A stretch of 64,000 nucleotides of DNA from Phycisphaerales bacterium (GTDB taxonomy: Bacteria > Planctomycetota > Phycisphaerae > Phycisphaerales > SM1A02): assembly GCA_030748575.1 (NCBI GenBank), contig JASMLR010000001.1:197900-261899 (forward strand). The letters run 5' to 3'. The number at the start of each line of letters is the position of its first letter. Position 1 is the first letter of the stretch. The translations under genes were made by a program, and so were the position numbers. The notes beneath the pieces were generated by a model that was given only the letters and a program-made list of their open reading frames with translations, made no database searches and was not told the origin of the DNA. Positions 54,529 through 62,680 of this stretch are shown one piece after another.

Positions 54529-54819
54529 TCAGTCGATGATGCCGAGGATGTCGTCCTCGGTCATGATCAGGTACTCGGTGCCTTCAATCTTGACTTCGGT
54601 GCCGGCGTACGACGAGAACAGCACGTGGTCACCCTTCTTGACGCTGAACGGCATGTACTCGCCGGTGTCCTTGTTCAGGAGTCCGGCGCCCGTGGCCATG
54701 ATCTTGCCTTCCTTGGGCTTGTCCTTCGCGGACTCGGGCAGGTAAATGCCAGAGTCGGTCCGGTCCGCGGCCTCGGCTCGCTTGACGAGCAGCTTGTCTC
54801 CGAGAGGTTTCACCTTCAT
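54529..54819 (-). CDS. groES: Co-chaperonin GroES
   Basis: 96 aa. MKVKPLGDKLLVKRAEAADRT, the mobile-loop region GIYLPESAKDKPKEGKIMATG and the end KKGDHVLFSSYAGTEVKIEG identify GroES. The start overlaps the stop of the receiver-like gene by four bases (ATGA), with GGAAGGAG upstream in the same gene's end. GroES caps the GroEL chamber. Two small genes lie between it and groEL, so the usual groES-groEL adjacency is broken. Confidence 0.97.
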   Translation of the reverse strand: MKVKPLGDKLLVKRAEAADRTDSGIYLPESAKDKPKEGKIMATGAGLLNKDTGEYMPFSVKKGDHVLFSSYAGTEVKIEGTEYLIMTEDDILGIID

Positions 54820-55346
54820 CTGTCAACGCTCCTTCCAGGGCCGGGGGTATGCCCGGCGGGTGTGATCGGGGAGGCCTGCGACGCGGTCGCGGGCCAGGTA
54901 TCCATGTAATGACGCTGCAGCACACGCCGCAGGGTCTCGAGCAGTACTTCAATGTGCAGGGGCCGGTCGATGACGGCGAAGGCGCCCTCTCTGAGCGAGG
55001 CCACCAGCCCGCGGGCGTCCTCGCGGCCGCTGGCCTGCTTGGGCCGGACGACGATGGTCGGGGGCGAGGGGCTCAGCCTGCGGAGCAGTTGGAGGATTCT
55101 CGGGCCGCCGGCGACCTGCCGGCCTCCGGACGATGCGAGCGGAATCTCAAGGTCCACCACCGCAATATGGACGGGCTGCTGCTGGATCAGCGACGCGGCC
55201 TCCTCCCCGGTGTTGGCCTGCAGGGAGTGAATCCCCATCGGCTCAAGCAGCCGTGGCAACTGCGTGACGGCGGCGTGCTCCCGCCATCCCCCGTAGGAGA
55301 GGAGCAGGTTGAGGCGGGCATCGGGCTGTCGTGATGCGTGACGCAT
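54816..55346 (-). CDS. Receiver-like (pseudo-response-regulator) protein coupled to groES
   Basis: 176 aa from the ATG at 55346 (MRHASRQPDARLNLL), with GGAG upstream in CCTGGAGATTGC. The rest of the 472-aa track ORF lies on the opposite strand of asnS and is not coding. It follows the CheY plan: an N-terminal strand (LNLLLSYGGWRE), the central strand and Asp (VHIAVVDLEIPLA), a third strand (PTIVVRPKQASGRED) and a last strand (GAFAVIDRPLHIEVLLETLRRVLQ). The N-terminal acidic pair is absent, and the usual Thr/Ser and Lys are replaced (R in VVRP, R in IDRPL), so it is probably not phosphorylated in the normal way. The end is Pro/Gly-rich. It overlaps groES by four bases. Confidence 0.72.
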   Translation of the reverse strand: MRHASRQPDARLNLLLSYGGWREHAAVTQLPRLLEPMGIHSLQANTGEEAASLIQQQPVHIAVVDLEIPLASSGGRQVAGGPRILQLLRRLSPSPPTIVVRPKQASGREDARGLVASLREGAFAVIDRPLHIEVLLETLRRVLQRHYMDTWPATASQASPITPAGHTPGPGRSVDR

Positions 55347-55547
55347 GCAATCTCCAGGCGGACCGACCGCCCGCCTTGTCCTGCAAGCCCCGTGCCGAAA
55401 TCGGGCCGGCGGGGAGGAATTCGGCGGGATCCCGGCGGCGGAGGTGGCCACGATCGGGCCAGCGGGCCTCTGAGACTGCCGATCTGGCGGAATCGGGCCC
55501 CTTGACGCCGCCGGCTCCGGGGAGGATGCTTCGCCACCTATGCCAAC

Positions 55548-55561
55548 GGCCCTGCAGGGCC
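55548..55561. repeat. Perfect 14-bp palindrome GGCCCTGCAGGGCC upstream of asnS
   Basis: It ends 19 bases before the asnS ATG. As it lies in the divergent region between asnS and the receiver-groES operon, it could be an operator acting on either unit. It could also be a chance GC-rich palindrome. Confidence 0.35.
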
Positions 55562-55580
55562 CCAGCCCGGAGTTCGCCCG

Positions 55581-57005
55581 ATGACCGCCACACCTGCCGT
55601 CCACACCATCAAACAGGTGCTCTCGACCACTGGTTGCGGGTTGGGGGACGCCGTCGAGGTTCGCGGGTGGATACGGACTCGGCGGGATTCCAAGGCCGGG
55701 CTGTCCTTTTTGCAGGTGCATGACGGCTCCTGTTTCGATTCCCTGCAGGTGGTCGCGCCGGGTGATCTGCCCAACTACGCCGACGATGTGCAGCGGCTGA
55801 CCACCGGATGCTCTGTGGTGTGCCGAGGGGTGCTGGTGGAGTCCCGGGGCAAGGGCCAGTCGGTCGAAATGCAGGCGACCGAGGTCAACCCGGTCGGGTG
55901 GGTGGAGGATCCGGACACCTATCCGGTGCCTGCCAAGCGGCACACCTTTGAGTACCTGCGGGACGTTGCGCATCTCCGGGTGCGGACGAACACGTTCTCG
56001 GCCATCGCTCGCGTGCGGCACTGCCTGGCCCAGGCCGTGCACCGGTACTACCACGAGCACGGGTTCTACTGGGTCCATACGCCGATCGTCACGGGAAGTG
56101 ACTGCGAAGGCGCAGGTGAGATGTTCCGAGTTTCCACGCTTGATCTGGAGAATCTTCCGCGTGATCCATCCGGGCAGATTGACTTCTCTCAGGACTTCTT
56201 CGGTCGCGAGACGAATCTGACGGTGTCCGGGCAACTCAACGTCGAGTCCTACTGCCTGGCCCTGAGCAAGGTGTACACCTTCGGTCCCACGTTCCGCGCC
56301 GAGAACTCGAACACCTCAAGGCACCTCGCAGAGTTCTGGATGATCGAGCCCGAGATTGCCTTTGCGAATCTCGACGACGACGCGGATCTGGCTGAGGACT
56401 TTCTCAAGTACATCTTCAGAGCATTGCTCGAAGAGTTGCCGGACGACATGGGATTCTTCCGGGACCGGATTGACGCGACCTGCATTGATCGACTCGAGGC
56501 GTTCGTGGAGTCCTCCTTCGAGCGGATGGATTACACGGACGCAATCACGCTGCTCGAGAAGGCGGTTGCGGGGGGGCACACGTTCGACTTCCCGGTGCGT
56601 TGGGGCATCGATCTGCAGAGCGAACATGAGCGGTGGCTGACGGAAACGCATGTCGGACGGCCTGTGGTGGTCATGAACTACCCGAGAGATATCAAGGCCT
56701 TCTATATGAGACAGAACGACGACGGCCGCACCGTTGCGGCCATGGACGTGCTTGCTCCGGGCATCGGGGAGATCATTGGCGGTGCCCAGCGCGAAGAGCG
56801 TCTGGACGTCCTTGACGCCCGCATCGCGGAGATGGGTCTGGATGCCGAGGACTATGGGTGGTACCGCGACCTCCGCAAGTACGGCACCGTTCCCCACGCT
56901 GGCTTCGGGCTCGGGTTCGAGCGGACCATTGCGTATGCGACCGGCATGGCCAATGTGCGGGATGTGATTCCGTTCCCCAGAACGCCTCGATCAGCAGCCT
57001 TCTGA
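55581..57005 (+). CDS. asnS: Asparagine--tRNA ligase
   Basis: 474 aa class II synthetase. The N-terminal OB fold has [26 protein letters not shown]. Catalytic motif 2 is [22 protein letters not shown] and motif 3 [15 protein letters not shown], with the class II ending DVIPFPRTP. It charges tRNA-Asn directly. It diverges from the receiver-groES-groEL operon with about 235 bases between starts. Confidence 0.96.
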   Translation: MTATPAVHTIKQVLSTTGCGLGDAVEVRGWIRTRRDSKAGLSFLQVHDGSCFDSLQVVAPGDLPNYADDVQRLTTGCSVVCRGVLVESRGKGQSVEMQATEVNPVGWVEDPDTYPVPAKRHTFEYLRDVAHLRVRTNTFSAIARVRHCLAQAVHRYYHEHGFYWVHTPIVTGSDCEGAGEMFRVSTLDLENLPRDPSGQIDFSQDFFGRETNLTVSGQLNVESYCLALSKVYTFGPTFRAENSNTSRHLAEFWMIEPEIAFANLDDDADLAEDFLKYIFRALLEELPDDMGFFRDRIDATCIDRLEAFVESSFERMDYTDAITLLEKAVAGGHTFDFPVRWGIDLQSEHERWLTETHVGRPVVVMNYPRDIKAFYMRQNDDGRTVAAMDVLAPGIGEIIGGAQREERLDVLDARIAEMGLDAEDYGWYRDLRKYGTVPHAGFGLGFERTIAYATGMANVRDVIPFPRTPRSAAF

Positions 57006-57217
57006 TCGGAACGTACATTCTCGGACGCGGAGCAGGGGGGCCGCGCAGCCACTGCGCAACTCCGCCGATAAGCGGTGTTTTGAGCCCACGCGAAAACAAC
57101 TGCCAGTCGAGTGCTTGTCCTCACCGATGTGTCCCTCGTTCGGGGAAGACATCGCGGCACGGTTGCCGCGGTACAGATCAGTCCCCGGATTCGTCCGGAC
57201 GTTCAAGGAGCCGACCA

Positions 57218-57913
57218 GTGAACACGCAGGCGATGGTGGAACGCCTCTTCCCGATGCTCATTACCGGAGACCGCACAGGAGCGCGGTCCACGGTGCAGGA
57301 GTGGTTGAGCGAAGGGCTCGCATCCGAAACGATGACTCAGGAAGTCTATTGGCCGCTTCTGGACATGGTGAACGACCTGTTCCGCCGTGACCAGTTGACG
57401 ACGCTGGCACATCATTACGCCACGCGACTTCTGCGGAGCCTCGTCGATCAGGCGCAGGCTTGCTACACCCAGAAGGACCGATCGGGTCGTTCCATGATGC
57501 TGTTCTGTGGCGACACGGAAGCCGATGACCTGGCCGCACAGATCGTGGCCGATCTTGCAGAGGCCGGCGGATACACCGTGTCGTTCGGCGGTGGCGGCAT
57601 TGCCTACGACGAATTGCTCTCCGCCGTGCAGGAACAGCAGCCCGACGTGCTGCTGATGTTCTCGTCGGCTGCGTCGGATGCGCCGAACATCAGGCGGCTC
57701 ATCGACACACTTCGTGAGGTCGGTGCGTGCCCGAACACGCAGATCGCCGTTGGTGGTGGCGTATTCAATCGGGCGGAAGGGCTCGCCGAGGAAATCGGTG
57801 CGGACATCTGGTCCGACACGCCCGCTGGAATGCTCCACAGCATTGAAACGCAGCCAACCCGCCGGGCGACAGCGGAGCAGCGTACGGTTGGCCAGGCCCG
57901 AACGGCGGCCTGA
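57218..57913 (+). CDS. B12-binding-fold (cobalamin-binding-like) protein
   Basis: 231 aa from the GTG at 57218 with AAGGAG seven bases upstream. The N-terminal 85 residues are helical (TVQEWLSEGLASETMTQEVYWPLLDMV, HHYATRLLRSLVDQA) like the helical module that precedes the B12 fold in MethH- and CarH-type sensors. The Rossmann-like domain follows: SMMLFCGDTEADDLAAQIVADLAEAGGYTVSFGG, DVLLMFSSAASDAPNIRRL and AVGGGVFNR. The usual DxHxxG signature, whose His coordinates cobalt, is replaced by EADDL. The protein may bind cobalamin by another mode, or not at all. It stands alone downstream of asnS and is followed by a strong terminator. Confidence 0.75.
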   Translation: MNTQAMVERLFPMLITGDRTGARSTVQEWLSEGLASETMTQEVYWPLLDMVNDLFRRDQLTTLAHHYATRLLRSLVDQAQACYTQKDRSGRSMMLFCGDTEADDLAAQIVADLAEAGGYTVSFGGGGIAYDELLSAVQEQQPDVLLMFSSAASDAPNIRRLIDTLREVGACPNTQIAVGGGVFNRAEGLAEEIGADIWSDTPAGMLHSIETQPTRRATAEQRTVGQARTAA

Positions 57914-57960
57914 TCCGGCCCAGCGAGCGACCGCTCGCATATCAATAATCTCTCCTCCGA

Positions 57961-57991
57961 ACGGCGGCGGGCCACATCGGCCCGCCGCCGT
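57961..57991 (+). terminator. Hairpin after the B12-fold gene (probable terminator)
   Basis: A 13-bp perfect stem ACGGCGGCGGGCC / GGCCCGCCGCCGT with a five-base loop, 48 bases after the stop codon. It is followed only by CGTTC, so it is a stable hairpin with a weak T tail. Termination is likely but not assured. Confidence 0.6.
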
Positions 57992-58045
57992 CGTTCATGC
58001 TGGCAGTCTGGCCTATCATGAACACCGGACAGAAGGAGCGGATGA

Positions 58046-60433
58046 GTGGTCAGATGGGTATTGATTGTGATGGTCCTGGCCATGGCCGGTGGAGCACGAC
58101 CGGCCCAGGCGCAGGAGTACCCATTCTTCGTTCAACCGATGAGCGTGCAGGATGTCCGGTTGATGTGCCGGCAGCTGGAGTTGTCTCGGGAGCAGCAACT
58201 CGCGGCTCTCACGAACTATGAGTCGTACAACCTCGCGTTTGAGGAGTTGCAGAACAAGGAAGTCAAGGTGGTCATGGATCACCTGATGGATCTCTTCACA
58301 CGCGTTCGTTGGTGGGGCGGAGAGTTCGAGATTCCAGAGCGTGACGAGGTCAATGCGATCGTGCGAGAGAGCCTCGCGGCCATTCGAGCCTTTGGAAAGA
58401 TTGACGATCGGTACTTTGACACACTCATTCCTTTGCTGAGTGACGCGCAGCTTGCCGGACTTGAAGGCGAGCGGGATCGCCGGGCGCTCGGCCGGCTTTC
58501 AATGCTGCATCAAAGGCTCGTTGGAGAGATCAACGATGGAGCCAGCCCAGACCTGTTAGGAATCATGCGACGTGTGGACATCCCTCGAGATGTTGATGCG
58601 CAGGTAGACGCGGTGCTTGCAAGCCACGCCAAGAGGTCACTCACGGTGCTGACTCGATTTGAGGTGGCATCCAAGGAGGCAATCGACCAACTACTTGATG
58701 AAGTGGACGCGCTTGGGCTTCGCGACATGGACATGGCGGCGATGATGATGTTCGCCGCCGATGAAGAGAACCAGTCCCGCATGATTGCTATTTTCGACGA
58801 GGTGACCAAGCCGCTTCAGGAGCGTGCTGCCCTCATGGCCAGGGAGAATCGTCGAGCGTATGACGACCTGATGGAACTGCTTCCTCCCGAGCAGGCGGCG
58901 GACCTGCGGGGCCGGTTCATCGGGCGTGGATATCGCGATGCCGACCGGGGGTTGGGGAAGGCGAGAAGTGCCTTGAAGCGGCTGTCGGAGGAAGCGGAGG
59001 GGCAGCCCCATCAGGCTGACCTTGACGCGGCGGTGGCCGAACTCGACAAGGCGTGGGACAGCCTCGCCACGAAGTACATGGCGGCGCTGGATGCCCAGCG
59101 GGCCTATCGCACCATGGCGCAGTTGCAGGGAGAGGTCGCGCTGGAAGCGGAAGATCGCGTCGCAGCCGCTGAGCGGCAACGCGAGGCCACGCTTGCGAAG
59201 GCCAAGAAGGTTGTTGATCGCTACAGCACCGAGGAAGAGACGGCGTCGGCGGAGGGCAGGAAGGATGGCGCGGGCGGCGGAGGCCGGAAACCGCTGACCG
59301 ACAAGCAGGCTGCGGCCAAGATGAGCATCGAGCCCCTGAGCGCGGAACAGATTGGACAGTTCGGTAGATGGCTCGGGGCCGATGAAGATGCGCTGACGCT
59401 GATCGGAGCCATGCACGAAGCCTACGAGGCCGAGGCTTGGTCGGTGCTGTCGGGGCACGGCAGACGGGCCGCGGCCGCAGATGGCGAAGCGGATGAAGAT
59501 GAAAGTTGGCGTGACCGGCGAGCGCGATGGCGGGACGCCCGTGCGACTGCCAGCAGTGCGTTCGATGAGGTTGAAGAAACGCTTTTCAGCGACCTCGTAC
59601 TTGCGCTCCCGGACTCGATCGATCGAGATCGCATCGCCAGACTGCGTGAAGCAATGAGGCGGTCGCGGAACCGCCAGCGGATTGCCGCCGAAGATTGGGC
59701 CCTTCGCTCCGCTCAGGAATCGGTGATCGACCTCGTGATCGTGGTGCTCGGGACGGATCCATCTGACCTCACGCCGGACCAACGCACTTCAATTCTCGAT
59801 GGTCTGATCGCATACGACCAGAAGACCATGCCGCTCGTCGAGGAACTGGGGGAGAGGACCGAGAAGGTCCGCGCACTGGAGCGGCGGCTCTGGTCGGGGA
59901 CCGAGGAGTACGACGCCGAGGTTCGGCAGGCCATGCGACGAAAGTGGGAGTCACGCCGTGAGGAAGTCACGGAAGTTGCTGCCAAACTCGCCAGACTGAA
60001 CCGTGAGACGGCCGAAGGGATCATTGCCAGCCTCCCCGACAGCGCGTCCTGGGCCATTCAGGATGCCTATGAGCGTGCGGCGTATCCCGAGGTGTTCAAG
60101 ACCGAGCGGAGCGTCGATCCCGTCATCGAGCAGCTGACGATGCTCGAACTCACCCCCGATCAGCAACGCCAGATCGAATCGCGGGCTGCGGCGTATCGCG
60201 AGGCCTGGTTGGATCTGACGCGGCAGATGGTGGCGGCGAAGCGGGACAAACCGGCCGGCCGATCATTTCCACCGACCCGCGAGAGTCTGACTGCGGACCT
60301 GCTGATGGTCAGGCTTCAGTACGGCAGAGCCCAATTGGACCAACGGACGCTTGTGCAACTCGAACTGTTGCTTGAGCCTGCGCAGGCCGCCGAGGTGCCG
60401 GCATTCGCTGACGCCGAGGAGCAGGGTGGATGA
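58046..60433 (+). CDS. Large exported helical protein with LTxxQ-type motifs, unknown function
   Basis: 795 aa with a GTG start and AAGGAG seven bases upstream. The signal peptide is VLIVMVLAMAGGARPAQA. The mature part is almost entirely helical, highly charged, with likely long coiled coils (about 290-400 and 490-600) and a disordered stretch near 410-425 (GRKDGAGGGGRKP). Three stretches resemble the LTxxQ motif of CpxP/Spy-type periplasmic chaperones: LELSREQQLAAL, IEPLSAEQIGQF and LELTPDQQRQIE. It is first in a four-gene operon whose genes overlap by four bases. A periplasmic sensor or chaperone-like scaffold is plausible; no enzyme motif is seen. Confidence 0.75.
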   Translation: MVRWVLIVMVLAMAGGARPAQAQEYPFFVQPMSVQDVRLMCRQLELSREQQLAALTNYESYNLAFEELQNKEVKVVMDHLMDLFTRVRWWGGEFEIPERDEVNAIVRESLAAIRAFGKIDDRYFDTLIPLLSDAQLAGLEGERDRRALGRLSMLHQRLVGEINDGASPDLLGIMRRVDIPRDVDAQVDAVLASHAKRSLTVLTRFEVASKEAIDQLLDEVDALGLRDMDMAAMMMFAADEENQSRMIAIFDEVTKPLQERAALMARENRRAYDDLMELLPPEQAADLRGRFIGRGYRDADRGLGKARSALKRLSEEAEGQPHQADLDAAVAELDKAWDSLATKYMAALDAQRAYRTMAQLQGEVALEAEDRVAAAERQREATLAKAKKVVDRYSTEEETASAEGRKDGAGGGGRKPLTDKQAAAKMSIEPLSAEQIGQFGRWLGADEDALTLIGAMHEAYEAEAWSVLSGHGRRAAAADGEADEDESWRDRRARWRDARATASSAFDEVEETLFSDLVLALPDSIDRDRIARLREAMRRSRNRQRIAAEDWALRSAQESVIDLVIVVLGTDPSDLTPDQRTSILDGLIAYDQKTMPLVEELGERTEKVRALERRLWSGTEEYDAEVRQAMRRKWESRREEVTEVAAKLARLNRETAEGIIASLPDSASWAIQDAYERAAYPEVFKTERSVDPVIEQLTMLELTPDQQRQIESRAAAYREAWLDLTRQMVAAKRDKPAGRSFPPTRESLTADLLMVRLQYGRAQLDQRTLVQLELLLEPAQAAEVPAFADAEEQGG

Positions 60434-61035
60434 ACACCCGCCCGGCAGTGTTGCTCCTTTCGGTGGGAGTTGCCGCCTGCAGCGTGTCGAGCCCGACGTC
60501 CCCGCGCGGGGCGGCCGGCCCCGACGCAGCCCTCTCTGCCGAACCAGCGGCGACCGGCCCTCTCAGGGTGATCGTGCAGCGACCGATTCGTGATCGTTCG
60601 GGCAGTGGAGTGCCATCGGTGGACGATCGGACGCTCGTGGCAGTGCTCCAGCCTGACCGGGCTGTGTGGCTCGCGTCGGCTCGGCTGGACACCGACGCGG
60701 CGCTGTCGCTGGCGGCGGCTATGGCCGCGTCGCTGCGGGAAGCGCCGCCAGCTGCAAAGTCGGACGTCACGTTGTCGGTCGCGTCCAGCATGCTTCCGCC
60801 TGAGGTCTCGGGCAGGCGGGTCATCGACGGCGGCAGGTGGCGGTGGATCGGCCGCACGGGGACCGGGCCTGCGACCCGCTGCCATATGTCCCTTGATGAT
60901 GCAGACGGGCGCACGCTTGCGAGGCTTACGATGGACACCGCAGCAGCGAGGGCGCTGATGCAATCGCTCAATCTCACCATTCGAACGTCACCGGCGCGGC
61001 TCACCGGAGCCGCAGTGATGGAGCATGAACCATGA
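60430..61035 (+). CDS. Putative lipoprotein, unknown function
   Basis: 201 aa; the ATG overlaps the previous stop (ATGA). The N-terminus MNTRPAVLLLSVGVAACS has a lipobox-like LSVGVAAC, so it is probably a lipid-anchored envelope protein. The rest is small, with a beta-rich region (LRVIVQRPIRDRS, RTLVAVLQPDRAVWLASAR) and no family I recognise. The stop overlaps the next start (ATGA). Confidence 0.65.
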   Translation: MNTRPAVLLLSVGVAACSVSSPTSPRGAAGPDAALSAEPAATGPLRVIVQRPIRDRSGSGVPSVDDRTLVAVLQPDRAVWLASARLDTDAALSLAAAMAASLREAPPAAKSDVTLSVASSMLPPEVSGRRVIDGGRWRWIGRTGTGPATRCHMSLDDADGRTLARLTMDTAAARALMQSLNLTIRTSPARLTGAAVMEHEP

Positions 61036-62264
61036 CACTTCTGGGCCTTGCCGCTGTGATGATCGCCGGACCTGCCGAGATGCAGCCTGGTGCTGTCATG
61101 CGTGTCTGGCAACTCGACCAGCGGCTTGCGGCACTGGCACCGCTGGTACCCGGGCAGGATCCGAATGTCTGGCTTCGCGTGGACGCGATTGACCTGTCCG
61201 ATGAACGAGGGGACTTCGGGCCTCTGAAGGATGACTTTCTCGCGCTCATTGATGGCGAGTTGCTGGTGAAGCGGGGGGGTGTGCACGAGTTTCGGCTGAC
61301 AAGTGACGATGGTTCGCAATTGTGGATCGGCGGCCACCGTGTCGTGGACAACGACGGGCGCCATTCCGCGCAGGCTCGAGTTGGTGAGGTTGACCTTCCT
61401 GCGGGGGCGCACCCATTTCAGGTGAAGTTCTTTGAGGGCACCGTGTCCTGCAGGCTCGTGCTTGAGTGGCGTCCTCCCGGAGCGGAGTCGTTTGAACTTG
61501 TTCCGAGGGAGGCGATGCGCAGCCACTGGCCGACCACGCGGCCGGTGACCGCGGGGCCCAAAGCCGCCGCGCCGCGGCTCACGGAGAAGCACGACGTCGG
61601 TCCGGAACCCGCCGGGCCTCACAATACCCTGACTGATGCGCAGCGTGAGGCGGGATGGCGGCTTCTGTTCGATGGCGCGCAGGCTGACCCGTGGTGGCGA
61701 GGTTTCAAGCAGACCGAGCTTCCGGAGGGGTGGGTGGTTGAGGGCGGCATGCTCATTCGAGCCGGGAGCGGTGGAGACATCGTGACCAGAGACCAGTTCG
61801 ATGACTTTGATCTGTACGTGGACTGGATGGTGCAGCCCCGTGGCAACAGCGGCATCTTCTTCAACGGTTCGGAAGAGGGGAACGCGATCTGGGAGACGGC
61901 GCCGGAGATGCAGGTGCTTGACAACATCGGCCACGGCGATGGCGTCACGGCGCTCCAATCCGCGGGCGCGAACTATGCGTTGCACGCGCCGCAGGTTGAC
62001 GCCTCCCGCGTTGCGGGGAAGTGGAATCGGGCCCGCATCTGCGTCCAAGGCGATCACGTTCAGTACTGGCTCAATGGCATCAAGACCGCGGACTACGTCA
62101 TCGGGAGCGACGACTGGAAGCGGCGGGTGGCCGGGAGCAAGTTCATCCACATGCCGGCTTATGGCACCAAGGCGTCCGGCCACATCGGCCTGCAGGACCA
62201 TGGCGACCGGGTCGCATTTCGGAACATCCGAATTCGAACCCCGGATGGAACTGGCGCGAAGTGA
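61032..62264 (+). CDS. DUF1080 (3-keto-disaccharide hydrolase) protein with N-terminal PA14-like domain
   Basis: 410 aa. The weak N-terminal signal is MTLLGLAAVMIAG. Residues 30-155 resemble a PA14-type carbohydrate-binding domain (FLALIDGELLVKRGGVHEFRLT, DGSQLWIGGHRVVDNDGRH). From about 205 on it has the DUF1080 fold: WRLLFDGAQADPWWRGFKQ, LYVDWMVQPRGNSGIFFNG, PEMQVLDNIGHGDG and GHIGLQDHGDRVAFRNIRIR. DUF1080 members hydrolyse 3-keto-glycosides or act as laminin-like domains; they are very numerous in planctomycetes. The start overlaps the lipoprotein stop, and its own stop overlaps the start of the haemoglobin gene. Confidence 0.85.
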   Translation: MTLLGLAAVMIAGPAEMQPGAVMRVWQLDQRLAALAPLVPGQDPNVWLRVDAIDLSDERGDFGPLKDDFLALIDGELLVKRGGVHEFRLTSDDGSQLWIGGHRVVDNDGRHSAQARVGEVDLPAGAHPFQVKFFEGTVSCRLVLEWRPPGAESFELVPREAMRSHWPTTRPVTAGPKAAAPRLTEKHDVGPEPAGPHNTLTDAQREAGWRLLFDGAQADPWWRGFKQTELPEGWVVEGGMLIRAGSGGDIVTRDQFDDFDLYVDWMVQPRGNSGIFFNGSEEGNAIWETAPEMQVLDNIGHGDGVTALQSAGANYALHAPQVDASRVAGKWNRARICVQGDHVQYWLNGIKTADYVIGSDDWKRRVAGSKFIHMPAYGTKASGHIGLQDHGDRVAFRNIRIRTPDGTGAK

Positions 62265-62680
62265 GCGGCCTTCCTGCCGGATCGGGCGTGGGCGACCTCT
62301 TCGACGGCGACCACACGCCCTTCGACGCTATCGGTGGCGAGCACGCGGTGCGCGGGCTTGTCGACGCGTTCTACGACCACATGGACCGGGACGAGGACGC
62401 AGCCACCATCCGAGCGATGCACGTGGATCTGTCGCAGTCACGTGACAAACTGTTCTGGTTTCTCTGCGGCTGGCTTGGCGGCCCGCCCATGTACGTTGAG
62501 CGGTTCGGCCATCCGCGGCTCCGCATGCGCCATGCCCACTTCAAGATCGATCAAGCCGCGCGCGATGCGTGGATGGTGTGCATGGGTCGGGCGATGGACG
62601 ACCGTGGTATCGACGGGTCCTTACGAGCGTTTCTTGACGCCCGATTCGATCACCTCGCCACCTTTATGATCAACCGGTAG
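62261..62680 (+). CDS. Group II truncated haemoglobin (TrHb2/HbO)
   Basis: 139 aa from the GTG at 62261 (VSGLPAGSGVGDLFDG), which overlaps the stop of the DUF1080 gene as GTGA; the long track ORF is not real. The family pattern is clear: VRGLVDAFYDHMDRDEDAATIRAMH (B-helix Tyr/Phe region), KLFWFLCGWLGGPPMYVERFG and the proximal His in LRMRHAHFKI (about position 91). The WLGGP and the G8 Trp (DAWMVCM) match TrHb2. Such proteins bind O2, and some handle NO or peroxide. The 3' end overlaps the convergent exonuclease gene by 11 bases. Confidence 0.9.
   Translation: MSGLPAGSGVGDLFDGDHTPFDAIGGEHAVRGLVDAFYDHMDRDEDAATIRAMHVDLSQSRDKLFWFLCGWLGGPPMYVERFGHPRLRMRHAHFKIDQAARDAWMVCMGRAMDDRGIDGSLRAFLDARFDHLATFMINR

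Noticed and set aside
55347-56234. Upstream part of the 472-aa minus-strand ORF over asnS
   Set aside because: It lies antisense to asnS; only the part after the ATG at 55346 has a ribosome binding site and a receiver-like pattern.
57062-57081. CCGC-GCGG hairpin followed by TGTTTT after asnS
   Set aside because: The stem is only four base pairs, too weak to call a terminator.
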